7,045 nt of DNA from REEB509 sp044370335 (GTDB lineage: Bacteria; Pseudomonadota; Alphaproteobacteria; Caulobacterales; Aquidulcibacteraceae): positions 1-7,045 of the forward strand of contig JBILVS010000134.1 of NCBI GenBank assembly GCA_044370335.1. Reading direction: 5' to 3'. Under the pieces are notes generated by a model. The model was not told the DNA's origin. It saw only the letters and a list, made by a program, of their open reading frames with translations, and did no database searches. Of this stretch, positions 1 through 5,394 are shown one piece after another. Both the position numbers and the translations under genes were made by a program. Positions within the stretch are counted from its first letter, which is position 1, and each line of letters opens with the position of its first letter.

Positions 1-20
1 TCGGAGTCGAACCGAGACGC
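1..20 (-). repeat. Direct partial copy of the tRNA-Leu T-arm
   Basis: These 20 bases are identical to positions 130-149, which are the T-arm plus four variable-arm bases of the tRNA-Leu at 118-204, in the same orientation. The identity stops at position 21 (g, against c at 150). The left end is cut by the window, so the copy may continue to a full tRNA 3' end. The DNA at 21-80 does not fold as the rest of a tRNA, so this is a fragment and not a second complete tRNA gene. Copies of a tRNA 3' part are the usual signature of integrase attachment sites. That origin is an inference here. Confidence 0.6.
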
Positions 21-49
21 GGGTTTTTGTGGGCCGATCGCTACCCGCG
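18..49. repeat. Inverted repeat, 7-bp arms and 18-nt loop
   Basis: CGCGGGT at 18-24 is mirrored exactly by ACCCGCG at 43-49. It lies between the terminator-like hairpin at 50-75 and the T-arm fragment at 1-20, and overlaps the last three bases of that fragment. No T-run follows on either strand, so it is not a standard intrinsic terminator. It may be a scar or part of a structured transcript end. The function is unknown. Confidence 0.35.
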
Positions 50-75
50 AAAACCGCTGCGCACTTTTCGCAGCG
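50..75 (-). terminator. Intrinsic terminator after tRNA-Leu
   Basis: Read on the minus strand, CGCTGCG (75-69) and CGCAGCG (61-55) form a perfect 7-bp stem around a 7-nt loop. It is followed by one G and then four T residues (53-50). It sits about 43 bases beyond the encoded CCA of the tRNA, in the right orientation to end its transcript. The T-run is short, so efficiency is uncertain. Confidence 0.55.
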
Positions 76-81
76 ATCAGC

Positions 82-98
82 CAAGGGCGCTCGGTTCG
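82..98 (+). repeat. Inverted imperfect copy of tRNA-Leu variable/T-arm
   Basis: The plus strand here reads CAAGGGCG then CTCGGTTCG. The tRNA-Leu sense strand (minus strand, 154-137) has the same 17 bases with one extra T in the middle. The copy therefore matches the tRNA variable arm and the 5' half of its T-arm but in the opposite orientation, only 20 bases from the tRNA 3' end. It is also complementary to the fragment at 1-20 over about 12 bases. Chance is unlikely for such a match in so short a stretch, but no function is evident. Confidence 0.5.
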
Positions 99-117
99 GG
101 ACTTTGTCCTTTAAATC

Positions 118-204
118 TGGTGGCCAATCTCGGAGTCGAACCGAGACGCCCTTGCGAGCGGCAGATTTTGAGTCTGCTGCGTCTACCAATTCCGCCAATT
201 GGCC
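118..204 (-). tRNA. tRNA-Leu (anticodon CAA)
   Basis: This is a class II tRNA on the minus strand. The acceptor stem pairs GGCCAAT (204-198) with ATTGGCC (128-122), followed by discriminator A (121) and an encoded CCA (120-118). The D-arm contains the usual TGGTAGAC stretch. The anticodon arm is GCAGA-CTCAAAA-TCTGC, which gives anticodon CAA and decodes UUG leucine codons. A long variable arm follows, as expected for leucine, and then a T-arm with stem CTCGG/CCGAG and loop TTCGACT. All stems are intact, so the gene looks functional. A promoter lies just upstream (218-246) and a hairpin terminator downstream (50-75). In a GC-rich genome UUG is a minority codon but still needs this tRNA. tRNA-Leu genes are frequent integration targets, which fits the partial copies on its 3' side. 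Confidence 0.97.
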
Positions 205-217
205 AACCAGGACGCGG

Positions 218-246
218 TTGATGCCGCGGGCTGGGCTTTCCGTCAA
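218..246 (-). promoter_or_regulatory. Sigma-70-like promoter of tRNA-Leu
   Basis: On the minus strand a -35 box TTGACG (246-241) is separated by exactly 17 bases from a -10-like CATCAA (223-218). The tRNA 5' end at 204 lies 13 bases after the -10 box, which suits a short 5' leader removed by RNase P. The -35 box is close to consensus. The -10 box is weaker, as is common in GC-rich alphaproteobacteria. Confidence 0.55.
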
Positions 247-318
247 GGCGGATGCGATGTCGCCTCCGTCATTCGGACCCTCGCCTTTCGGGCCAGGTCG
301 GGCTATGGCCGAGCCGCC

Positions 319-993
319 ATGACCGATCGCCCCATTGACCATCCCGAACCCACCGACGACCCCGCCCGCGGGTTCATTGCCACGACCCGCGCCGTGGCCG
401 ACGGCGCCGGAGAGGAGGGGCTGACAGTGGGTGAGATCGTCGATCAGCTCGATGAGCGGGCTTTCGGGCTCCTGATCCTTCTGTTCGTCCTGCCCTGCCT
501 CGTGCCGGGGTTGCCAGGGGCGCAGATCATCGCGATCCCGATCTTCCTTTTGGGCCTGCAGCTGTTGGCCGGGCGCGGCGAGCCCTGGCTGCCGGGGTGG
601 TTTCTGCGGGCGCGGGTGAAAAAGGGCTGGATCAAGGGGATCGCGACGTTCTGCGAAAAGCGGCTGCGGTGGACCGAACAAGTGGCGCGGCCGCGGCTGC
701 GGTTTCTGGCTACGGGGCCGGCTGAGAGGCTGTTGGGGCTCATCATTGCGCTGGCGGCGGTGACGATCATGTTGCCGATCACAAACACGATCCCGTCGAT
801 GGCGATCACGGCGATCGCGTTGGGCCTGATCCAGCGGGACGGGTTGTTCACGGGGGCCGGGGCCGCTCTCGCCTTGGCGTGGATCGCGTTCCTTGGGACG
901 CTGGTTGCGGCGGTGATTTACGGGGCCGGATTCGCCGCCGATTTCCTGCGGGATTATGCCCCTGGCGTCTTTGAGTGGTTCAATCGACCCTAA
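319..993 (+). CDS. exoD: ExoD-family membrane protein
   Basis: The product is 224 residues and matches the ExoD family, named after a rhizobial protein affecting exopolysaccharide production and alkali sensitivity. Its biochemical activity is not established. What I see is a polar N-terminus (1-33) and then the family core around residues 34-94. That core has a LDERAFG motif, a hydrophobic segment ending in a proline-rich LPCLVPGLPGAQ stretch, and the GRGEPWLPGW motif that usually closes the conserved N-terminal half. Two or more hydrophobic segments follow near residues 140-165 and 180-210, so it is an inner-membrane protein. The ATG at 319 is the only methionine start in frame. A TTG at 199 would extend the frame into the tRNA-Leu gene and is rejected. 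No strong Shine-Dalgarno sequence precedes the ATG. Length is close to the usual family size of about 200 residues. No operon partner is evident; dsbB follows after 123 bases. Confidence 0.85.
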   Translation: MTDRPIDHPEPTDDPARGFIATTRAVADGAGEEGLTVGEIVDQLDERAFGLLILLFVLPCLVPGLPGAQIIAIPIFLLGLQLLAGRGEPWLPGWFLRARVKKGWIKGIATFCEKRLRWTEQVARPRLRFLATGPAERLLGLIIALAAVTIMLPITNTIPSMAITAIALGLIQRDGLFTGAGAALALAWIAFLGTLVAAVIYGAGFAADFLRDYAPGVFEWFNRP

Positions 994-1050
994 TACCCTA
1001 AGTTTTTTGGCAGAACGTTTCCTGCGAGCGCATGCCTGTGCAAAGCCTTG

Positions 1051-1095
1051 TGCGACAAGGGCCTGCGGCCCCGCGCCGCACGAGACTTTGTCGCA
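1051..1095. promoter_or_regulatory. Inverted repeat upstream of dsbB, candidate operator
   Basis: TGCGACAA at 1051-1058 is mirrored exactly by TTGTCGCA at 1088-1095, with a 29-base GC-rich spacer. The first arm also lies inside a smaller hairpin, CCTTGT (1046-1051) with ACAAGG (1055-1060). The repeat ends 21 bases before the dsbB start, so it may be a binding site in the dsbB-coq7 promoter region. I could not identify convincing -35/-10 boxes or a known regulator for the motif. Confidence 0.35.
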
Positions 1096-1116
1096 TTCCG
1101 ACTACATTCAACCGAC

Positions 1117-1644
1117 ATGATCTCTTCTATGGCTTCTCCCCTCAAGGGCATCGCGCCGCACTGGCCCTGGATCGCGCTCATCGCGTCGCTCGCCATGTTG
1201 GCGGGGGCGCACGGCTTTGAGCGCTTCGGCGGGCTCTATCCGTGCCCGCTTTGCCTGCGGCAGCGCGAAATCTATTGGGGCGCCATCGCGTTGGCGGCGG
1301 TTGGGCTTCTGGCGCTGCGTTTTGCGCCGCGGCCGCACTTGGACCGGACCCTGAACGTGTTTCTGGGTCTCGCTTTTCTGACCGGAGCCTTGATCGCCTT
1401 TTACCATGTGGCCGTGGAACAAGGCTGGCTGCTGGCGCAATGCGAAGCCTATGGCGTTTCGGGCGATTTGACCTTGGGGACGGGGTCGGAGCCGATCGCG
1501 GCGCCGCGGTGCGATGCGCCGAGCTGGCGGCTGTTCGGGATCACCATGGCGGGCTATAATGCGCTTGTGTCTCTTGGGCTTGCTGGGCTCAGCTTCTTCT
1601 TCGCCCTGGCGAGCCCTTCGTGGATGGAGTTGAACCGTGGCTGA
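1117..1644 (+). CDS. dsbB: Disulfide bond formation protein DsbB
   Basis: This inner-membrane enzyme re-oxidises the periplasmic thiol oxidase DsbA and passes the electrons to ubiquinone. The 175-residue product has the expected plan. A first membrane helix (about 17-33) leads into the periplasmic redox pair Cys43-Cys46 in YPCPLCLRQR, with the conserved arginine after it. Two more helices follow at about 54-68 and 79-99. A second periplasmic loop carries Cys109 and Cys132, then a last helix. The segment RCDAPSWRLFGITMAGYN is typical of the family. All four redox cysteines are present, so it should be active. ATG 1117 is chosen; ATG 1129 (Met5) is a close alternative, and neither has a clear Shine-Dalgarno sequence. 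In-frame sequence upstream to a TTG at 1048 is not needed for the fold. The gene overlaps coq7 by 8 bp, so the two are almost certainly co-transcribed. Confidence 0.93.
   Translation: MISSMASPLKGIAPHWPWIALIASLAMLAGAHGFERFGGLYPCPLCLRQREIYWGAIALAAVGLLALRFAPRPHLDRTLNVFLGLAFLTGALIAFYHVAVEQGWLLAQCEAYGVSGDLTLGTGSEPIAAPRCDAPSWRLFGITMAGYNALVSLGLAGLSFFFALASPSWMELNRG
1626..1629 (+). promoter_or_regulatory. Ribosome binding site of coq7
   Basis: GGAG lies inside the end of dsbB, 7 bases before a GTG codon at 1637. It decides the GTG as the coq7 start, since no ATG is available in that frame near the beginning of the conserved domain. Confidence 0.65.
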
Positions 1645-2218
1645 CGCCGGCTCGCCTGCCCCAACCGAAACACCGGCCTTCCCCGGCGACGGCGGCCTGC
1701 GCCGTCTGGTTGATGAAACGCTCCGGGTGGATCACGCGGGCGAGTTCGGCGCCGTGCAGATTTATCGCGGCCAGCGGGCGGTGTTCTCCAAGGCGCGCGG
1801 CAAAGAACGGATCAGCGCGCTTTTGGAAGAGATGGAAGCGGGCGAACAGCACCATCTTGAGACGTTTGACCGGCTTTTGGCGGAGCGGGGCGTGCGACCC
1901 ACGGTGCTGTCGCCGCTGTGGCGGGCGGCCGGGTATGCACTGGGCGCGGGCACCGCGCTGTTGGGCGAAAAGGCCGCCCACGCCTGCACGGCGGCCGTTG
2001 AAGAGGTGATCGAGGAACACTACGCCGCCCAGGCCGCGCGCCTGAAAGACCGGGAGCCTGCGCTTGCGGCCCTGGTCGAGCAGTTCCGGGCGGACGAGGC
2101 GGCGCACAAGGACACAGCGTTGAGCGAAGGGGCCAAAGAGATCGCCGGCTACGGGTTGTTCTCCGCCGTCATCAAGGCGGGCTGCCGGGCGGCGATCCGG
2201 ATCTCGGAAAAGATCTGA
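1637..2218 (+). CDS. coq7: Demethoxyubiquinone hydroxylase Coq7
   Basis: This is a diiron monooxygenase that adds the C6 hydroxyl late in ubiquinone synthesis (2-polyprenyl-3-methyl-6-methoxy-1,4-benzoquinol hydroxylation), bound to the inner face of the membrane. The 193-residue product shows every metal-ligand motif of the family. They are Glu36 in LRVDHAGEFGA, Glu70 and His73 in EAGEQHH, the VEEVIEEHY helix (Glu122/123), and Glu154 and His157 in RADEAAH. The C-terminal KAGCRAAIRISEKI stretch is also typical. The start is GTG at 1637 with GGAG 7 bases upstream, overlapping the dsbB stop by 8 bp, which suggests translational coupling. Its product pathway supplies the ubiquinone that DsbB uses as electron acceptor, so the pairing is functionally sensible. 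It converges on argE with only 7 bases between stops and no visible terminator. The length is normal for bacterial Coq7. Confidence 0.95.
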   Translation: MADAGSPAPTETPAFPGDGGLRRLVDETLRVDHAGEFGAVQIYRGQRAVFSKARGKERISALLEEMEAGEQHHLETFDRLLAERGVRPTVLSPLWRAAGYALGAGTALLGEKAAHACTAAVEEVIEEHYAAQAARLKDREPALAALVEQFRADEAAHKDTALSEGAKEIAGYGLFSAVIKAGCRAAIRISEKI

Positions 2219-2225
2219 GGCCGCC

Positions 2226-3368
2226 TTAGGTCGACAATCGGGCAATCAGCCTTCTGAAGAACGCTTCGCCTTGGCGGAGTTGATCGACGGCGATCCATTC
2301 GTCGGGTTGATGGGCCTGCGCGATGGATCCGGGGCCGCAGACAGCGGCGGGAAAGCCGCCGTTCTGGAAAATGCCTGCTTCGGTGGCGAAGGCCACGGTT
2401 CGCATGGCGTTGTCCCCGGTCAGGGCGCGCAGAAGCCGCTCAGCGGGACTGTCGAGATCGACCTTGAGGCCCTTGGTGTCGGACCGGCGGGTGATGTCGA
2501 TGCGGGTTTCCGGAGCGATGGCCTGCATGGCGGCCTCGATCTCTTTGGCCTTGGCGCGGAAGCGGGCCTCATAGACGGACGGATCTTCATTCGGCGGGCA
2601 TCGAAGGTCCCAGACAAAGCGGCAGTGGCGGGCGAGGATGTTCACCGCGGTGCCGCCTTCCACCGTACCCACGGTCATGGTGGCGCCTGGGGGATCGAAC
2701 GGGCTTGTGGGATCGGCTTGGGCGCGGGCTTCGGCGGCCATCTCGGCGATGAGGTTCATCAGCGGCAAGGCGGCCATGATGGCCGACACGCCTTGGCCGA
2801 TTTGGCTTGAGTGCGCCTCGCGGCCATAGACGTCGACGATGAAGGTGCTGATGCTTTTGTGGCCCGAAACGACCTGCATCTCGGTGGGTTCGCCAATGAT
2901 GACGGCTTCGGGTTTCGGGGCGAGGGCGCTGAGCTTCTCCACCAGGCGGGGGGCGCCGAGACAGCCGATCTCCTCGTCGTAGGAAAAGGCCAGGATCAAG
3001 GGGCGCTTGATGGGGGCCGCCAGGGCCGTGTCCACATGGGCCAACGCGAGGGCCAAAAAGCTCTTCATGTCGGACGTGCCGCGGCCATAGAGCCGGTCGC
3101 CCTTGCGGGTCAGAACCCAAGGATCGGAGGTCCAGGGCTGGCCGTCTACGGGGACCACGTCGGTGTGGCCGGAGAGGACGATGCCGCCCTCGACCGCGGG
3201 GCCGACGACGGCGACCAGATTGGCTTTCTCGCCGTCGTCGTTCTCGACCCTGTGGCTTTCGACGCCGCGCTCGGCGAGGAAGGCCTCGACCCAGGCGATC
3301 AGCGCGAGATTGGAATTGCGGGAGGTCGTGTCGAAGGCGATGAGCCGTTCGAGGATGTCTTCGGTCAT
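2226..3368 (-). CDS. argE: Acetylornithine deacetylase (M20 family)
   Basis: It hydrolyses N-acetyl-L-ornithine to ornithine and acetate in cytoplasmic arginine synthesis. The 380-residue product is normal for ArgE. Di-zinc M20 motifs are visible in order: His68 and Asp70 in SGHTDVVPVDG, Asp100 in GRGTSDMKSF, the catalytic Glu132 and ligand Glu133 in SYDEEIG, Glu160 in IGEPTEM, and His353 in AQAHQPDEW. The central dimerisation or lid domain spans roughly residues 170-290. ATG 3368 is chosen because the M20 fold starts right there. An upstream in-frame extension to 3416 would add 16 unconserved residues. The Shine-Dalgarno sequence is weak. The gene lies 55 bases downstream of the FKBP gene in the same direction and may be the last gene of that operon. 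Related deacetylases such as succinyl-diaminopimelate desuccinylase share the fold, but the N-terminal and GTSDMKSF motifs favour ArgE. Confidence 0.9.
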   Translation of the reverse strand: MTEDILERLIAFDTTSRNSNLALIAWVEAFLAERGVESHRVENDDGEKANLVAVVGPAVEGGIVLSGHTDVVPVDGQPWTSDPWVLTRKGDRLYGRGTSDMKSFLALALAHVDTALAAPIKRPLILAFSYDEEIGCLGAPRLVEKLSALAPKPEAVIIGEPTEMQVVSGHKSISTFIVDVYGREAHSSQIGQGVSAIMAALPLMNLIAEMAAEARAQADPTSPFDPPGATMTVGTVEGGTAVNILARHCRFVWDLRCPPNEDPSVYEARFRAKAKEIEAAMQAIAPETRIDITRRSDTKGLKVDLDSPAERLLRALTGDNAMRTVAFATEAGIFQNGGFPAAVCGPGSIAQAHQPDEWIAVDQLRQGEAFFRRLIARLST

Positions 3369-3423
3369 GGCTTGAGCATGGCAGAGGCGCAGGGCGAAGT
3401 CACCCGCCCCGCCCAAAGCGGCC

Positions 3424-4005
3424 TTATGGGGCGCTGACGACCGTGCCGTCCGCGCGCTGGAACGCCAGCAGTTCGACCCGGAAAATCAGGGCCGAGAAAG
3501 GCGGGATTTCGCCGTTGCCCGCGCCGCGGGCGCCGTAGGCGAGCTCCGCCGGGGCCCAGATGGTCACGACTTCGCCGGGCTTCATGTATTGCAGGCCTTC
3601 CCGCCAAGCGCCGATGACGCCGGTGAGGGGGAACTCAATCGGCTCGCCGCGGGCAATGGAGCTGTCGAAGACCTGGCCGTCCAAGAGCCGGCCTTCGTAA
3701 TGGACGCGGACCACATCAGCCGCGCTGGGCCGTGGCACGTCCGCAGTGACGGCGCGCTCAACCCGATACTGCAGGCCCGAGGGCGAGGTCACGACACCGG
3801 GCTGGCCGGCGTTGGCGGCGAGAAACGCGGCGGAGCGGGCGCGGTTCTGTTCCGGGGTCAAGGCGCGGATCGGAGCGCGATCCACAAGGCCGGTGGACGC
3901 TCCCATCGGTTCGGCCGGCGCACGGCGAGCCGGGCCGTCATCGCCGCCCGAGGCGCAAGCCGCCAATCCGACCACCATGGCCGCCGCCAAAACTGCCCGC
4001 ATCAT
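3424..4005 (-). CDS. Lipoprotein FKBP-type peptidyl-prolyl isomerase (second of pair)
   Basis: The product is 193 residues and is predicted to catalyse cis-trans isomerisation of prolyl bonds in envelope proteins. It begins with a lipoprotein signal peptide ending in the lipobox GLAAC, lipid-anchored at Cys17. A disordered linker and a short helical stretch before SGLQYRV (about 48-81) resemble the front part of FkpA/Mip-type isomerases, but without their long dimerisation domain. The FKBP domain covers about residues 95-183 and retains the active-site residues: Tyr in VHYEG, Phe-Asp in VFDSS, Val-Ile and Trp in GVIGAW, Tyr in LAYGARG, and Phe in IFRVELL. ATG codons at 4005 and 4002 are both possible. 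AGGAGG at 4015-4010 leaves 4 or 7 bases, which favours 4002. The start overlaps the stop of the preceding FKBP gene (ATGATG), so translation is probably coupled. About half of the FKBP domain is identical to its neighbour, indicating an old tandem duplication. Confidence 0.9.
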   Translation of the reverse strand: MMRAVLAAAMVVGLAACASGGDDGPARRAPAEPMGASTGLVDRAPIRALTPEQNRARSAAFLAANAGQPGVVTSPSGLQYRVERAVTADVPRPSAADVVRVHYEGRLLDGQVFDSSIARGEPIEFPLTGVIGAWREGLQYMKPGEVVTIWAPAELAYGARGAGNGEIPPFSALIFRVELLAFQRADGTVVSAP

Positions 4006-4574
4006 TCGCCCTCCTGGAGGTTCATTCCCGGCGCATAATAGGTCTCTGTCGGTGAATTGGCGAAGGCCAAAAGCTCCACCCGGAAGCGCAGGTCGGCGTT
4101 GGGGGGGATATCCGGCGGAGACCCTTGCGCGCCATAGCCGAGCGCAGCCGGGATCACGAGGGTGGCTTCATCGCCGGGCTTCAGAAGCTGCAGGCCCTCC
4201 TGCCAGCCGGGGACGACGGCGAGGAGGGGGAACTCGGCCGGTTGCTGCCGCTCGTAGGAACTGTCAAAGACAGCGCCGGTGGAGACGAGGGCGCCTTCGT
4301 AGTGGACGAGGACAAAGCTATCGGCGCCAGGTTGCGGCAGGCAGGGATCGGCCGTCCGGCGAGTGAGGGTCACCTGCACGCCGCCGGGGGTGGAGGCGGT
4401 TTCGGGGCGGGCGTCTTCCTGGTTGCAGGCGGCGCGGGCGTCGGCGATGGCCTGGTCGCGCTCCTGCTGCTCGGCCCGCATGGCGTTTTCAACGCCGCTG
4501 CGCTCGCCGCAGGCGGCCAAGGTCAAGGCAAGGGTCGTGGTCAAGGCCGCGAGGGCCACAGTCGGTTTGCGCAA
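4002..4574 (-). CDS. Lipoprotein FKBP-type peptidyl-prolyl isomerase (first of pair)
   Basis: The product is 190 residues, with a signal peptide ending in lipobox LAAC (lipid anchor Cys22). A charged helical linker follows (about 24-50, rich in Glu, Gln, Arg and Ala), then an FKBP domain at about 84-173. Active-site positions are kept: Tyr in VHYEG, Phe-Asp in VFDSS, Val-Val and Trp in AVVPGW, Tyr in LGYGAQG, and Phe in RFRVELL. Two further cysteines, Cys50 and Cys78, lie ahead of the domain and could form a disulfide in the periplasm; the neighbouring paralogue lacks them. The start is TTG at 4574, supported by AGGAG (4586-4582) at 7 bases and by the correct distance to the lipobox. It follows the GST gene by 32 bases and overlaps the next FKBP gene at ATGATG. 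The natural substrates are unknown. Confidence 0.9.
   Translation of the reverse strand: MRKPTVALAALTTTLALTLAACGERSGVENAMRAEQQERDQAIADARAACNQEDARPETASTPGGVQVTLTRRTADPCLPQPGADSFVLVHYEGALVSTGAVFDSSYERQQPAEFPLLAVVPGWQEGLQLLKPGDEATLVIPAALGYGAQGSPPDIPPNADLRFRVELLAFANSPTETYYAPGMNLQEGE
4010..4015 (-). promoter_or_regulatory. Ribosome binding site of the second FKBP gene
   Basis: The minus strand reads AGGAGG here, inside the last codons of the upstream FKBP gene. It lies 4 bases from the ATG at 4005 and 7 bases from the ATG at 4002. The spacing slightly favours the second ATG. Confidence 0.7.
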
Positions 4575-4581
4575 AACAGAA

Positions 4582-4586
4582 CTCCT
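4582..4586 (-). promoter_or_regulatory. Ribosome binding site deciding a TTG start
   Basis: AGGAG on the minus strand is 7 bases before a TTG codon at 4574. It sets the start of the first FKBP lipoprotein, where no ATG lies at a suitable distance from the lipobox. Confidence 0.7.
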
Positions 4587-4606
4587 GAAAGGCCATCGCG
4601 CCGCGA

Positions 4607-5275
4607 TCAGAGAGCGTCGGCCTGGGGGATAAACCAGGGTTCAACCTGGGCGGCGGCGTCCCACTCTTGGAAAGCGGGGTCCGCCAAAAGCGTATTGGCA
4701 TAAGCCCGGGCCGGAGCCGAGAGCGCAACCCCGTAGCTGCGGAAACGGGTGGCGACGGGGGTGAACATGGCGTCGGCGATGGAGCGCGGGCCGCAGAGGT
4801 GGTCCCCTGCCCCGCCGAAGCGGGCGCGAAGGCTGCTCCACAGCTCGTCGATGCGGGCGATGTCGGCGAGGACGTTGTCCGCTGGGGCCTGTTTGGGGGG
4901 CACGCCCTTGCGGCGCAGGTTCATGGAATAGTGGCTGCGGAGGGCGGCAAAGCCGGAATGCATTTCCGCGGCGGCGCTGCGCGCCAAGGCGCGGGCAGTC
5001 GGGTCTTGCGGCCAGAGGCTCGGGTGTTTTTCCGCCGCCCATTCGGCAATGGCAAGGCTGTCCCAGATGGTCAGGCCGTTAACGTCCAGCGCGGGGACGC
5101 GGCCGGAAGGGCTGACGGCCAGGACCTCAGGGATTTGGCTTTTGCCGTAGCCGACGCCGCCCAGGGGGATCACCCGCTCCTCAAAGGCAAGGCCGGCCCA
5201 TTTCAGCGCGAGCCAGGGGCGCATAGACCAGGAGGAGTAGGTCTTGTTGCCGATATAGAGCGTTGGTGTGGCCAT
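4607..5275 (-). CDS. Glutathione S-transferase family protein
   Basis: The product is a 222-residue cytosolic enzyme. The N-terminal thioredoxin-like domain (about 4-80) contains the serine-rich motif YSSWSMRPW (residues 13-21), where the catalytic serine of serine-type GSTs is expected. It also has the cis-proline motif GRVPAL (Pro61) and the glutathione gamma-glutamyl binding pair Asp72-Ser73 in IWDSLAIAEW. The C-terminal all-helical domain begins near residue 90 and includes the SIADAMFTPV segment, which matches the conserved N-capping motif region. The precise substrate cannot be told from sequence; detoxification or an isomerase role are both possible. ATG 5275 fits the start of the fold, and no Shine-Dalgarno sequence precedes it. 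A promoter-like pair of boxes places transcription initiation almost at the ATG, suggesting a leaderless or very short-leader mRNA. It is the first gene of the leftward run that continues into the two FKBP genes. Confidence 0.9.
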   Translation of the reverse strand: MATPTLYIGNKTYSSWSMRPWLALKWAGLAFEERVIPLGGVGYGKSQIPEVLAVSPSGRVPALDVNGLTIWDSLAIAEWAAEKHPSLWPQDPTARALARSAAAEMHSGFAALRSHYSMNLRRKGVPPKQAPADNVLADIARIDELWSSLRARFGGAGDHLCGPRSIADAMFTPVATRFRSYGVALSAPARAYANTLLADPAFQEWDAAAQVEPWFIPQADAL

Positions 5276-5283
5276 GGGCGTGG

Positions 5284-5312
5284 GTGATGGGACCGATTTG
5301 CGGCGCGGTCAA
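5284..5312 (-). promoter_or_regulatory. Candidate promoter of the GST-FKBP-argE run
   Basis: On the minus strand TTGACC (5312-5307) is followed after exactly 17 bases by CATCAC (5289-5284). The same box pattern, TTGAC plus CATCA at 17 bases, lies before tRNA-Leu. The ATG at 5275 is only 8 bases past the -10 box, so transcripts would start at or next to the start codon. This agrees with the absence of a Shine-Dalgarno sequence. Confidence 0.4.
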
Positions 5313-5340
5313 GGCGAGGCTTTACAGACCGAACCTCGCC
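5313..5340. promoter_or_regulatory. Inverted repeat next to the GST promoter
   Basis: GGCGAGG (5313-5319) and CCTCGCC (5334-5340) form perfect 7-bp arms around 14 bases. The repeat abuts the -35 box of the candidate GST promoter. A second short palindrome, CCGCT-T-AGCGG, follows at 5340-5350. Position and symmetry suggest a protein-binding site for the divergent region, but the regulator is unknown. Confidence 0.3.
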
Positions 5341-5394
5341 CGCTTAGCGGTTCGTCCTCTCAATCTTTGGGGAACAGGGACAGAGGCGTCAGGC

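Noticed and set aside
21..80. A second tRNA gene continuing from the T-arm copy at 1-20
   Set aside because: No D-arm, anticodon arm or acceptor partner can be formed from these bases. They fold instead into a terminator-like hairpin and an unrelated inverted repeat.
199..318. An N-terminal extension of the ExoD-family protein from a TTG at 199
   Set aside because: It would start inside the tRNA-Leu gene and run through its promoter. The added residues are not conserved-looking, and the ATG at 319 is at the right distance from the family core.
991..1016. T-rich stretch after the ExoD stop as an intrinsic terminator
   Set aside because: There is a run of six T at 1003-1008, but I find no stable hairpin immediately before it.
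2271..3437. Two long plus-strand open frames opposite argE (about 2271-2810 and 2811-3437)
   Set aside because: They mirror argE codons in a GC-rich gene, and their products are low-complexity Gly/Asp/Ala-rich. The argE frame carries all catalytic motifs.
4595..4607. ATCGCG-C-CGCGAT palindrome between the GST and first FKBP genes as a terminator
   Set aside because: The loop is too small for a full stem, no T-run follows, and the genes are co-directional and closely spaced. It is probably a chance GC-rich palindrome.
3589..5287. Plus-strand open frames opposite the FKBP and GST genes (about 3589-4038, 3746-4366, 4125-4703, 4667-5287)
   Set aside because: They are antisense shadows of well-supported genes, with no ribosome binding sites and no recognisable domains.
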